Shown here piece by piece: positions 17,735 through 26,681 of a stretch of DNA of 64,000 nucleotides (the stretch's first letter is position 1; the number at the start of each line of letters is the position of its first letter). The DNA is from CAYRES01 sp964423425 (GTDB lineage: Bacteria; Actinomycetota; Thermoleophilia; RBG-16-64-13): positions 1 to 64,000 of the forward strand of contig CAYRES010000013.1 in the NCBI GenBank assembly GCA_964423425.1. Direction: 5' to 3'. Made by a program: the position numbers and the translations under genes. The notes below the pieces were generated by a model. It was not told where the DNA came from and searched no databases. It worked only from the letters and a program-made list of their open reading frames with translations.

Positions 17735-19327
17735 GTGGCTGCGAGGCAAGAGCGTATAGACGCGGTTGACGGAGGTGCGGGCCCGGAGCCAAGAGGTCCG
17801 GGCCCTGTGGCACTTGAATCGATGGAGCAGCAAGGTGTCTGGCCGCCGAATCCCCTCGTGCTCGAGGTGAATACCTGGGTATGGTTGGCCGACGTGGGCC
17901 GACGGGTGGGCCACAGGGTCACGCTGGACACTGTGCCGGAGGCGGAGTGGGATTCGCTGGTCGTTCCGGGCCTGCAGGCGGTGTGGTTCATGGGTGTATG
18001 GGAGAGGAGCCCGCAGGGCAGGGAGATAGCCCTCGCGAACGAGGACCTGGCGGCCGGCTTCCGGGAGGCACTTCCCGATTACGGGTTTGATGATGTGCTG
18101 GGTTCCGCCTACTGTGTGCGCCGCTACGAGGTGGACGAGCGCATCGGCGGGGCAGGAGGGTTGGCCCGGGCGAGGAGAGAGCTCGCCCGGCGCGGGGTGA
18201 GACTCATCCTGGACTTCGTGCCCAACCACCTGGCGGTGGACCACCCTTGGGTCGGCGAGCACCCGGAGTTCTTTCTCCGCGGCACCGAAGAGGAGCTGGG
18301 GCGTGAGCCACTGTCGTTCATCCGGGCCGGATCCGGCGGGGTCTTCGCCAACGGCCGTGATCCATACTTTGCCGCTTGGCACGACGTGGTGCAGGTCGAT
18401 GCGTTCTCTCCCGCACTGCGTGCCGCCGCCGCCGCCGCGCTCATCGACATCGCCGGGCAGTGTGACGGAGTCCGCTGCGATATGGCCATGTTGCTCTTGT
18501 CGGATGCCTTCGTCCGCACGTGGGGCGACAGGGCGGGCGTACGGCCGGAGACGGAGTACTGGCACGATGTCATCGGGGCGGTGAAGGCCGGGTACCCCCG
18601 CTTCCTCTTCTTGGCAGAGGCGTACTGGGGCACGGAGGAACGGCTGCTCGGCCTGGGATTCGACTACTGCTACGACAAGCCTCTCTACGACCACTTGCGG
18701 GAGGGCGATGCCCGAGAAGTGCGGCGCAGACTGCGTTCCACAGAGGCGTGGGGGTCGAGGCTGGTGCGCTTCATCGAGAATCACGATGAGCTGCGTGCCG
18801 CCTGCGCGTTCCCCGCCGCCCAGGGACGGGCGGCGGCGGTGGCCTTGTTGACCTTGCCCGGGGCGGCACTCCTCTACGAGGGGCAGCTGGAGGGGCGGCG
18901 GGTGCGGATGCCGGTCTTCTTGGCCCGCGGTTCCGAAGAGTTGGTCTGTGCCGAGACCAGGGCTTTCTACAATACTCTGCTCACACTCATCGAGCGGCAC
19001 GGGATCAGACGGGGAGAGTGGGCTTATGTACCTGTGGAAGGATGGCCCGACAATCAGAGCTCTGCGGCCCTTCTGGCGTGGTGGTGGAGAACGGCCGACA
19101 CATCTCTTGAAGGAGCGGGTTACGTGGTTATCGTCAACTACTCACCGCATCCGGCTCAAGGGAGGATTCTCTTGCCGGCTGCAGCCGTCACCGGCCGGGC
19201 GTGGCGGCTCTTCGATCACATGGATGGGCAGGAGTACGTTCGCTCGGGCGACGAGATGGGGGGTATGGGTCTCTTCGTGGATCTCGGTCCGTGGCAGAGC
19301 CATCTCTTCAGTCTGGAGCGGGCGTGA
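17735..19327 (+). CDS. GH13 alpha-amylase family glycosidase
   Basis: A 530-residue glycoside hydrolase family 13 enzyme acting on alpha-glucans or alpha-glucosides. All four family motifs are present: DFVPNH (D160-H165), GVRCDMAML with nucleophile D249, FLAEAYW with acid/base E295, and FIENHDE with H350-D351. There is no signal peptide, so it should work in the cytoplasm. The first 30 residues are Gly/Pro-rich and less certain; the GTG at 17735 has a GGGGAGG signal. Its stop overlaps the next gene by 4 bp (GTGA), making a coupled operon with DUF1295 and MFS genes. The exact substrate cannot be told. Confidence 0.88.
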   Translation: MAARQERIDAVDGGAGPEPRGPGPVALESMEQQGVWPPNPLVLEVNTWVWLADVGRRVGHRVTLDTVPEAEWDSLVVPGLQAVWFMGVWERSPQGREIALANEDLAAGFREALPDYGFDDVLGSAYCVRRYEVDERIGGAGGLARARRELARRGVRLILDFVPNHLAVDHPWVGEHPEFFLRGTEEELGREPLSFIRAGSGGVFANGRDPYFAAWHDVVQVDAFSPALRAAAAAALIDIAGQCDGVRCDMAMLLLSDAFVRTWGDRAGVRPETEYWHDVIGAVKAGYPRFLFLAEAYWGTEERLLGLGFDYCYDKPLYDHLREGDAREVRRRLRSTEAWGSRLVRFIENHDELRAACAFPAAQGRAAAVALLTLPGAALLYEGQLEGRRVRMPVFLARGSEELVCAETRAFYNTLLTLIERHGIRRGEWAYVPVEGWPDNQSSAALLAWWWRTADTSLEGAGYVVIVNYSPHPAQGRILLPAAAVTGRAWRLFDHMDGQEYVRSGDEMGGMGLFVDLGPWQSHLFSLERA

Positions 19328-20241
19328 GGAGGGGGTTGCCCGGTTCGAAGCCGGCCGGCATTCTCCTCAGCGTACTCGCATATGTGGCGGCGGGAACGGT
19401 CGCCGTCGCGGCGGCGCGCTCATTCCCCTCGGCCGGTCCTCTACTGGTAGTGGCCGTGGGCTGTGCCGCCGCAACCACGACGGTGTTCGCGGCCTCCCTT
19501 ATCGTTGGTAATTCGAGCATGTTCGATCCCTATTGGAGTGTGGCGCCGGCCGCCATCGCCGGCTACTACATGTGGCTCGAGTGGCCGGAGCCGGCTCCCA
19601 GGCAACTGTTGGTCACAGCTCTGGTGCTGCTTTACGCCGTAAGGCTGACTGCCAACTTCTACCGCGACTGGCCCGGCCTGGCCAAAGAGGACTTTCGCTA
19701 CGTCGGTTTCCGCCACCGTTTTCCGAGAGCATACTGGGTGGTCAGTTATCTCGGCATACATCTGTTTCCTGCCTCCATGGTATATGTGGGATGCCTGCCG
19801 CTCTACGCTGTCGCGCGTAGCGGAGCGTTACCGCTCGGCCCGTTCGATGCGGCCGGAGCGGTGGTCATGCTTGCTGCAGTCGTGGTCGCCTTCGCCGCCG
19901 ATGGGCAACTCAGACGTTTCCGGCGTGAGCCGGGCCACGCCGGGAAGTGTATAGACGATGGCTTATGGCGGTTCAGCCGACACCCCAATTACCTGGGTGA
20001 GATAGCCACCTGGTGGGGGCTCTACCTGTTCGCCCTGGCTTCGGGATCTGCATGGTGGTGGACTGGCATCGGCGCCGCGGCCATCACGGTGATGTTCGTC
20101 TTCATCAGTGTGCCCATGATGGAGCGGCGCGCCCTCGCCACCCGTGAGGGCTACCGTGAGTACCGGGCGCGCACGCCCATGCTCCTCCCCTCCCTTTGGC
20201 CGTCCCGCGCCGGGTCTCGTCCCGGAGACAGCACCTTGTGA
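19324..20241 (+). CDS. DUF1295 membrane protein (steroid 5-alpha-reductase-like)
   Basis: A 305-residue polytopic membrane protein of the DUF1295 family, related to steroid 5-alpha-reductases and isoprenylcysteine methyltransferases. Supporting segments are FYRDWPGLAKEDFRYVGFR, and the C-terminal cofactor-binding signature DDGLWRFSRHPNYLGEIATWWG followed by PMMERRALATREGYREYRARTP. Translation starts at a GTG that overlaps the stop of the GH13 gene, and its own stop overlaps the MFS start. An oxidoreductase role on a lipid or terpenoid is likely from the family, but the substrate is unknown. Confidence 0.87.
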   Translation: MRRGLPGSKPAGILLSVLAYVAAGTVAVAAARSFPSAGPLLVVAVGCAAATTTVFAASLIVGNSSMFDPYWSVAPAAIAGYYMWLEWPEPAPRQLLVTALVLLYAVRLTANFYRDWPGLAKEDFRYVGFRHRFPRAYWVVSYLGIHLFPASMVYVGCLPLYAVARSGALPLGPFDAAGAVVMLAAVVVAFAADGQLRRFRREPGHAGKCIDDGLWRFSRHPNYLGEIATWWGLYLFALASGSAWWWTGIGAAAITVMFVFISVPMMERRALATREGYREYRARTPMLLPSLWPSRAGSRPGDSTL

Positions 20242-21527
20242 ACCAACCCGCCCACTCCTCGCGGAAGGTGATCGGGGGCTATCTGACGCTCTCAGCCCTC
20301 TTCACCCTTGCCGCCTCGGTGGTCTGGGCCATCAACACCATCTTCCTCCTACGCGTGGGCGGTCTCAGCCTGTTTCAGGTGATGATTGTCAACTCGGTCT
20401 TCACCGTCGGCCAGATGATCTTCGAGGTACCTACCGGCGTGGTGGCCGACACCATCGGCAGGCGGGCCTCCATTCTCCTCGCCATGCTGACCCTCATGCT
20501 CGCCACCCTCTTCTACGTCTACACGCCCGCCCTCGGCCTCGGTATGTGGGGCTTCCTGGCTGCGAGTGTCGCTTTGGGGCTCGGCTACACGTTCCAGACG
20601 GGTACGGTGGAAGCCTGGGTCGTCGATGCTCTCGATGCGGTCGGATGGCAACGACCCAAGGAACGGGTCTTCGCCTGGGGGCAGATTGCGGCGGGCGGGG
20701 GGATGCTCATCGGCTCTCTCCTTGGTGGCATCTTGGGCCAACTGGGTCTCGCATGGCCGTACATCGCGCGCACCGGTCTCTTTGCGTCGGCGTTCATGGC
20801 CGCTCTTGTGATGGTTCGCGATGTCGGCTTCGTTCCCCGTCCGCTTCGTCTCTCGTCCTTCGGAAGGGAAGCCAAGAAGATCATGAGAGTGGGTGTGAGG
20901 TTCGGCTGGCGGAGTCCCGTTGTCCGGCCTCTGCTCTTCGCGTCCGCCCTCAGCGGGGTGTTCTTCATGTACGCGTTTTACGCCTGGCAGCCGTACGTAC
21001 TCCAGCTTCTCGGCCGTGACCACGTATGGTTGCTCGGCGTGGTGCAGGCGCTCTTCTCGCTCATGGGCATCGTGGGAAACGCGGTGGTTGGGCGCGTGAT
21101 GAGGGAGGGTTCCCGGCGGCGCGACGCGCCGAAGGTTCTGGCCGGAGCGGCGTGGATGCAGGCCCTGCTGGCGGGAGGCATCGCCGCGGTGGGTCTGGTT
21201 TCTTCGGCCTCCGGGTACGGACCGGCCGCTCTTGCTATCGGTCTCTGGCTGGTGTGGGGGCTCATATTTGGGGTGGCCGGGCCGATCCGTATGTCCTACA
21301 TCAACGAGCACATCCCCTCGGCACAGCGGGCCACGGTGCTCTCGCTCGACGCTTTCTTCGTCGATGCCGGAAGTGCAGCGGGCCAACCTGCACTGGGCTG
21401 GGTATCGGAGAGGGCATCGATCCCTGTTGCCTGGCTCATCGGGGGTGCGTTTGTGGGAGGGGCCTCATTCCTGTATCAGAAGTCCGGCCGGCCGGCGCTC
21501 AGCGAGAGGGGGCGCCGGACCGCCTGA
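20238..21527 (+). CDS. MFS transporter
   Basis: A 429-residue major facilitator superfamily protein with about 12 transmembrane segments. The loop-2/3 signature appears as EVPTGVVADTIGRRASILLA. The start is GTG at 20238, overlapping the stop of the DUF1295 gene (GTGA); the upstream in-frame ATG would lie inside that gene. This is the third gene of the GH13-DUF1295-MFS operon. The family exports or imports small molecules by proton coupling; nothing in the sequence fixes the substrate. Confidence 0.85.
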   Translation: MNQPAHSSRKVIGGYLTLSALFTLAASVVWAINTIFLLRVGGLSLFQVMIVNSVFTVGQMIFEVPTGVVADTIGRRASILLAMLTLMLATLFYVYTPALGLGMWGFLAASVALGLGYTFQTGTVEAWVVDALDAVGWQRPKERVFAWGQIAAGGGMLIGSLLGGILGQLGLAWPYIARTGLFASAFMAALVMVRDVGFVPRPLRLSSFGREAKKIMRVGVRFGWRSPVVRPLLFASALSGVFFMYAFYAWQPYVLQLLGRDHVWLLGVVQALFSLMGIVGNAVVGRVMREGSRRRDAPKVLAGAAWMQALLAGGIAAVGLVSSASGYGPAALAIGLWLVWGLIFGVAGPIRMSYINEHIPSAQRATVLSLDAFFVDAGSAAGQPALGWVSERASIPVAWLIGGAFVGGASFLYQKSGRPALSERGRRTA

Positions 21528-21653
21528 GGCGCCGTGGGTAGCTCGTCCCTACCTGAGTGTGCAGCGCCGTCGAACCGCTTGAGGCGCCCGGCACGTCCCC
21601 TCCTTTCGGGGCGATGGTTACGGGTGGGCCACCCCGGGGGCCGCCGCCGACGC

Positions 21654-23510
21654 CTAGAGAGACTCGATGGGGCTCGCGGAACGTGCGATGTCGAGCAGCT
21701 GGTCACGCGTGAGCGCGCTCCCGAGCGTGTTCGACACCCAATAGAGGACTCCATTGCGTTTCCACCACACGCGCTCCACGCGATCTGCGGTGCCCACAAT
21801 GGTGAAGGTGGTTTCGGCCTCGGTGACCTGTTCACCCGCTGATGCGGCGGGAGAGTCGAGGAAGGTCGTCGCGGTGATGCCCAGGTACTGCTCGTCACCC
21901 CGCAACTTGTAGGTGAAGCGCACTGCCGGCTTGTCTTTGGCGTCGGTGGCGAGGTAGTAAGCCCGGCTCCCGGCAAAGTCGTAGTTCCGCGGTAGCCAAC
22001 CTGGTGCTTCCAGGGCAAGACCTGCCTTCTCGGACGCGTAGCGCCACTGCGCCTGCTCAACCGTCGCAAGTGTGGCATCCGGCTCCGGGGGCGTGAAGTC
22101 GCGCCCTACGAAGACGACGACATGTCGGAGCGAATTGTCCTCTCTCAGCGTGCGAATGCCGAGAGCCATGGCCACGCGTGCCGCTTCGGCTGTCCGACTT
22201 CTCTCCATCTGGGCCGGATACACGACCTCCGACTGATCCCGAGGGGCGGCCTCCTTGGCGCCACTCGCCACCTGCGCCCCGTGGTCGGCGAGGAATCTCC
22301 AGCAGCTCGAGACCTGATCGGCTGAGCCTCCTGCGGCTCTCACTTCCACGTATGCGTCAGAGAAGTCGAGAGACGGATTTCGTGGGGAGCGGTCGGCCGA
22401 GTCGGGCAAGGTGGTGGTGGTGGGCTGCGTGTCTGGCGGAGGAGTCATGAGGTCGTTGACGGCGGCTCGGATCTGCGAGTCGGTGGCGACCACATAGGCG
22501 AGGCCGTCGATCATCTGATCCTTGCCACGCATGGCCACCTGCTTCACCCGGTTCATGTCGAGCTGGGCGCTCCACCAGGCGAGCCTGAGGGCCTCACGGG
22601 CTTCTATCTCGGTGGCCATGTGTCGCATGAGTGTCCCGACTGTGGGAGGGATGCGCAGCGCCATGTCCCAGCTGAACACCTGTTCTTTGGCCGCCCGCAG
22701 GAATTGCTGCTGTCGTTGGATACGGGCCCAATCGTGGTCTTGATCGTGCCGGATGCGCACGTAGCGGAGTGCTTGGTCGCCGTCCAGGCGCTGGTAGCCG
22801 GGCTGAAGATTGATGCGCAGAAGAACGTCGCCGCTGTCGAAGTAGCGACGGTCCACGTCCACGTAGACCCCCCCGATCTCGTTGACTATGGCTTCGAACG
22901 CCTTCAGGTCGACCCGCACGTAGTGGTCGATCTTGAGGCCGGTGACCTGCCGGATGGTGCGGATGGCCAGGCCGTCCCCACCGAGCGCGTAGGCGGCGTT
23001 CAGCTTCTGTGTTCCGTGCCCGGCTATGTTGACACGGAGGTCTCGGGGGAGCGAGAGGATGGAGAGGTAGTCGGCCTGTGGGTCTATGTGGGCGATCATC
23101 ATGGTGTCGGAGCGGCCCCACTTCTCCTCGCTCTCCGGGCGCCGGTCGGCTCCGATCACCAGGATGTTCATGGTACCTGGCTTCTCGATGGGAGGGGCGA
23201 GTGTGGTGGAGGTGGTGGTCGTGGACCCCGAGGTACCGGTGGAAGATGATCTTGATGAGGTGGTTGAGGACGGGGGCAGAGCTTCCCGTAATGCCTGCCT
23301 GGCCTCATCCATGCCCGGTTGGCGGTTGGCCTTGGACATGCTGACGGCGAACCACGCGTACAGTCCTCCCACGCCGAGCACCAGCACGAGCACCAAGGCG
23401 GACACGACGATGAGTACCAGCCGTAGGGTGCCTCGGCGGGAGTGGCTTGTATCCGGCTTGTCCTCTTCTTCCCGCCCGGTCTGGCGGAGGTCTTCTCGAT
23501 CGGGTTCCAT
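21654..23510 (-). CDS. LytR-CpsA-Psr (LCP) family cell-wall ligase
   Basis: LCP proteins attach polymers such as teichoic acids or arabinogalactan-like glycans to peptidoglycan on the outer face of the membrane. This 618-residue protein has a short cytoplasmic tail, one transmembrane helix near residues 30-55, a Ser/Thr-rich linker, and a LCP domain with GRSDTMMIAHIDP, LSLPRDLRVNI, KLNAAYALGG and the arginine-rich RYVRIRHD segment. A second region resembles the LytR_C domain, followed by a unique C-terminal region of about 120 residues. Convergent to the MFS gene with 126 bp between them. Confidence 0.9.
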   Translation of the reverse strand: MEPDREDLRQTGREEEDKPDTSHSRRGTLRLVLIVVSALVLVLVLGVGGLYAWFAVSMSKANRQPGMDEARQALREALPPSSTTSSRSSSTGTSGSTTTTSTTLAPPIEKPGTMNILVIGADRRPESEEKWGRSDTMMIAHIDPQADYLSILSLPRDLRVNIAGHGTQKLNAAYALGGDGLAIRTIRQVTGLKIDHYVRVDLKAFEAIVNEIGGVYVDVDRRYFDSGDVLLRINLQPGYQRLDGDQALRYVRIRHDQDHDWARIQRQQQFLRAAKEQVFSWDMALRIPPTVGTLMRHMATEIEAREALRLAWWSAQLDMNRVKQVAMRGKDQMIDGLAYVVATDSQIRAAVNDLMTPPPDTQPTTTTLPDSADRSPRNPSLDFSDAYVEVRAAGGSADQVSSCWRFLADHGAQVASGAKEAAPRDQSEVVYPAQMERSRTAEAARVAMALGIRTLREDNSLRHVVVFVGRDFTPPEPDATLATVEQAQWRYASEKAGLALEAPGWLPRNYDFAGSRAYYLATDAKDKPAVRFTYKLRGDEQYLGITATTFLDSPAASAGEQVTEAETTFTIVGTADRVERVWWKRNGVLYWVSNTLGSALTRDQLLDIARSASPIESL

Positions 23511-23586
23511 GACCTAATAGTACCGTGAGTGTACGCAGGTGACAGGGTGTGACTGTGGGACGTGGCCGTATGGCAGCCGGAGAGGT

Positions 23587-23619
23587 GGGGCGGCGGAGGC
23601 CTCGGGCCTCCGCCGCCCC
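23587..23619 (-). terminator. Terminator hairpin after glutamine synthetase
   Basis: Two perfect 15-bp arms (23587-23601 and 23605-23619, all G/C but one A-T pair) enclose a TCG loop. The hairpin lies 34 bp after the glutamine synthetase stop and before the LCP gene on the same strand. No U-tract follows, but the stem is extremely stable. Confidence 0.7.
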
Positions 23620-23653
23620 CCAGTGCAACCGGGCGGTCGTCACCCGGGTTTGT

Positions 23654-25096
23654 CTAGAACATCCCCCACAGATACTGGTTGGTCACCTCGTGGTGGAACA
23701 TGATCTCCCCGACCTTGATGCGCCCCCCGAGCGCAGCCGGGCTCCTTTCCGCCGTGGCCTGTTTCAGCTGGTAGTACCGCTTGTGCTCGGCTTCGCCCAT
23801 GAGTTCCGCGAGAAAAGCGCTGCCCTTGAACAACCTGATGGCGTCATAGATGTTGCCGGGCAGGAAGCGGGTGCGGGAACGCTTCTGCTCATCGGTTTCT
23901 TCGGGTTCCGGGCCCTCGAGACCGGTACGAAGTAGAGCGAAGTTGGCCAGGTACGGATTGACATCGGGGGCAATGGAACGGATCTCGATGCGTGCGCTCG
24001 AGGCGTTGCTCAAGGGTATGCGCACCATGGCTTCGCGGTTGACGGCGGAGGCGTTGATCTGGTTGGGGGCCTCGAAGCGCGGGTCGAGGCGGCGGTAGGC
24101 ATTGACGCTGGAATTGAGGATGAGGCAGAGTTCCTGGGCGAGATTGAGGACGCGGTCGACGAAACTCCACCCCATTGCGGAGATGCCGGCTTCGCCCTCG
24201 GCGTCGTGAAAGAGGTTCACGTCTTGCCGGTTGGACACCGACAGGTTGGCATGCATGCCGCTGCCGTTGATGCCTGTAACGGGTTTGGGCAGGAAGCTGG
24301 CGGTCATGCCCATTCTGCGGGCCACCTGCCGGCAGATGAGCTTGTAGAGCTGAATCTGGTCGGAGGCGACCACGGCCTCGCAGTGCTCGTAGTTCAACTC
24401 GAACTGGGAGGGGGCCACCTCTGGGTGGTCTTTCTCGTTGCGGAAGGCCATGGCCCGTTGCGCTTCAGCCACACTGTCGATGAAGTCGCGCAGTTCATCC
24501 CCCGGCAGGGAGTGGTAATACCCGCCGGTGGAGATGAACTCGAAGGAGCGGGTCTCCAAGTAGCGCTGTTCCGCCTCCCGCTCCTTGAAGAGGAACCCCT
24601 CGATCTCGTTGGCCACGTGGCAGGAGAAACCCTTTCTGTCGAAGAGGTCGTCACACCAGTGGCGCAGGCGCCCCCGGAAGTCGGGGCCGTACGGTAGGCC
24701 GTCTTGGCCGTAGACGTCGGCAAACACGAGCACCTTGCCCGGGCCGAAGATGTCGGCCGGAAGCCAGTAGAAGGCGGGCCAGTCGATGGCCAGGCGAAGG
24801 TCAGACTCCTGCTGAACGGAGAATCCCCGAATGGACGAACCATCGAAGGTGAGGCTGTCCGGGCGGCTGAGCAAGAACTTCTTGTCGTAGTCCAGCATGT
24901 GCAGCCGTCCCTCCAGATCGCTGAAGCAGACGGTGACCGCCTTGATCCTCCTCTCGTCGGTGAGGTAGCGAATCCGCTCTTCTTGTATCTGGTCGGCTGG
25001 TACCCGGTCAAGCCGCTCTTGCTTGGCGGCCAGGTTCATCTCCTCGAGTTCGTCGTACGGGATTTCGAGGAAGTCACGAAGATAGGTGGATTCCAA
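23654..25096 (-). CDS. glnA: Glutamine synthetase, type I
   Basis: The enzyme condenses glutamate and ammonia to glutamine. The product has the beta-grasp N-domain (DLEGRLHMLDYDKKFL), the substrate motif FDGSSIRGF, the catalytic NGSGMHANLS and the ATP-site segment. The NxYD segment near the C-terminus reads PGNIYDAIRLF, so the Tyr-adenylylation motif of GSI-beta enzymes is absent. The ORF extends to 25195, but that start would lie upstream of the promoter at 25136-25163. I therefore choose TTG at 25094-25096, preceded by GGAAGGA, giving 480 residues. It is a single-gene unit with its own promoter and terminator. Confidence 0.9.
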   Translation of the reverse strand: MESTYLRDFLEIPYDELEEMNLAAKQERLDRVPADQIQEERIRYLTDERRIKAVTVCFSDLEGRLHMLDYDKKFLLSRPDSLTFDGSSIRGFSVQQESDLRLAIDWPAFYWLPADIFGPGKVLVFADVYGQDGLPYGPDFRGRLRHWCDDLFDRKGFSCHVANEIEGFLFKEREAEQRYLETRSFEFISTGGYYHSLPGDELRDFIDSVAEAQRAMAFRNEKDHPEVAPSQFELNYEHCEAVVASDQIQLYKLICRQVARRMGMTASFLPKPVTGINGSGMHANLSVSNRQDVNLFHDAEGEAGISAMGWSFVDRVLNLAQELCLILNSSVNAYRRLDPRFEAPNQINASAVNREAMVRIPLSNASSARIEIRSIAPDVNPYLANFALLRTGLEGPEPEETDEQKRSRTRFLPGNIYDAIRLFKGSAFLAELMGEAEHKRYYQLKQATAERSPAALGGRIKVGEIMFHHEVTNQYLWGMF

Positions 25097-25135
25097 GTGG
25101 AGCCGTCCTTCCCTTAGGCAAACGACAATGATCTT

Positions 25136-25163
25136 AATATATATTGAGCCGATTTTGTTACAA
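25136..25163 (-). promoter_or_regulatory. Putative glnA promoter
   Basis: On the minus strand TTGTAA (25158-25163) and TATATT (25136-25141) are spaced by 16 bp in an unusually AT-rich patch. Transcription would begin near 25129, leaving a leader of about 33 nt before the TTG start. This decides the glnA start. Confidence 0.6.
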
Positions 25164-25173
25164 ATACAAGTTC

Positions 25174-25203
25174 CTGTCAGCTTACTGGAAACCATTTTAT
25201 AAT
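25174..25203 (+). promoter_or_regulatory. Putative promoter for the DUF362 gene
   Basis: A perfect TATAAT lies at 25198-25203 in the same AT-rich patch, with a weak CTGTCA-like -35 at 25174-25179 (18-bp spacing). It faces the DUF362 gene about 100 bp downstream. Confidence 0.4.
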
Positions 25204-25305
25204 AGACAAGTACATATTCCCTCTGAACTCACAGCGCTTGCCGGCACAGACCCGCTCAGGGCGACACGCCCACGAACGCTTTCACTGTCGTATCATGAAA
25301 AGACT

Positions 25306-26472
25306 ATGCGTGGGTCCGCCTCCACTCTCGTTGCCGTCGTTCGCTGTGACGACTACGACACTCACACCGTCCATGAGGCGGTGGGGCGTGTGCTTGCTTT
25401 GTTGGGCGGCCCCGAGCAGTTCATCCGCCCTGGAGACCGTATTCTGCTCAAGCCGAATCTTCTCGTTGCCAGTGCTCCGGAGAGTGCGGTCACCACTCAC
25501 CCTGCAGTGTTCCAGGCCGTCGTCCGGCACCTCCGGGAAGCCGGAGCTCTTCTCACATACGGTGACTCGCCTGCGTTTGGGCGGTCGGTGGGGGCGGCGC
25601 GCCGTGGAGGGCTCCTGGAGGTGGCCGGGCGGGAAGGCGTGCCTTTGGCCGATTTTGCTCCTGCCCGTACCGTGTCGTTTCCGGAGGGGCAGCTCATCAA
25701 GCAGTTCACGGTCGCCGAGGCGGTGCTCGATGCGGATGGTGTGGTTTCGCTACCCAAGTTGAAAACTCACGGGCTCATGAGGATCACGGGGGCCGTCAAG
25801 AATCAGTTCGGGTGCATTCCTGGGACGCGTAAGGGCGAATTCCATGCCCGCATGACCACGGTCGACCGCTTCGGCCAAATGCTCGTCGATCTGAACAGGT
25901 TGCTTCGCCCCCGGCTCTTCGTCATGGATGGAATCGTGGCCATGGAAGGTAACGGGCCCCGGGGAGGTGATCCCCGGCCACTCTCAGTGCTTCTTGCGTC
26001 GAGCGATCCGGTCGCGATCGATGCCACAGTGTGCCTCTTGGTGGGACTCGACCCTTCTCTCGTTACCACTATCACGTGGGGAGAGAAGTGGGACCTCGGC
26101 ACCGCGTCCGCCATCGAGTATGTGGGTGACCCGGTGAATTCTCTTGCGGTTCCCGACTTCGTGATCGATCGCTCCCCTCTTTCCACCACTGGGGCCCCAG
26201 GGTTTCTCAGCCGGGTCGCCAAGAACGTGGTAGTACCCCGTCCGGTGATCGATCCACAACTGTGCACTCGCTGCGGCACCTGCGTGACCATGTGCCCCGT
26301 GGAGCCGAAAGCCGTGGAGTTTCCTCCGTATGGCGTGCGAGGTGGAGACTTGGTGCCGGAGCACCACTACAGTCGGTGCATCCGCTGCTACTGTTGTCAG
26401 GAGATGTGCCCGGAGCGGGCCATCAGCATCTACCGGCCGCCGCTCGGTCGGGTACTGCGCCGAAGCCCCTAG
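25306..26472 (+). CDS. DUF362 protein with two 4Fe-4S motifs
   Basis: A 388-residue protein made of a DUF362 domain and a C-terminal bacterial-type ferredoxin. The DUF362 part shows ILLKPNLL, SLPKLKTH and an inner GIVAMEGNGPRGG segment. The ferredoxin part has two Cys motifs, CTRCGTCVTMCP and CIRCYCCQEMCP, fitting two [4Fe-4S] clusters. The family is common in anaerobes and its role is not settled, though electron transfer is expected. The ORF is open from 25144, but those codons cross the AT-rich promoter region and resemble nothing; the ATG at 25306 is chosen. Confidence 0.87.
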   Translation: MRGSASTLVAVVRCDDYDTHTVHEAVGRVLALLGGPEQFIRPGDRILLKPNLLVASAPESAVTTHPAVFQAVVRHLREAGALLTYGDSPAFGRSVGAARRGGLLEVAGREGVPLADFAPARTVSFPEGQLIKQFTVAEAVLDADGVVSLPKLKTHGLMRITGAVKNQFGCIPGTRKGEFHARMTTVDRFGQMLVDLNRLLRPRLFVMDGIVAMEGNGPRGGDPRPLSVLLASSDPVAIDATVCLLVGLDPSLVTTITWGEKWDLGTASAIEYVGDPVNSLAVPDFVIDRSPLSTTGAPGFLSRVAKNVVVPRPVIDPQLCTRCGTCVTMCPVEPKAVEFPPYGVRGGDLVPEHHYSRCIRCYCCQEMCPERAISIYRPPLGRVLRRSP

Positions 26473-26681
26473 GCCGCGTATTCGCCGCTGCTCGAAGAGT
26501 CACGCTGGTGACCCGAGAGTCATGTGCTTCGGCGGAGAGACTCCCGTGAGGCGCAGTGTGTGTTGCCTACGCTCTTCCCCGCTATACTCTGTGTTCCGCC
26601 CGCCCGGCGAGCGGCCCTCTCGAGCCGTCTCCTCCAGCCGTTCGTGCGTGAGTCCATCCCGCAAGGTGCAAGAGAGGCTTC

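Noticed and set aside
25097..25195. Longer glutamine synthetase start at 25195
   Set aside because: That start lies upstream of the minus-strand promoter at 25136-25163 and the extra residues match no glutamine synthetase.
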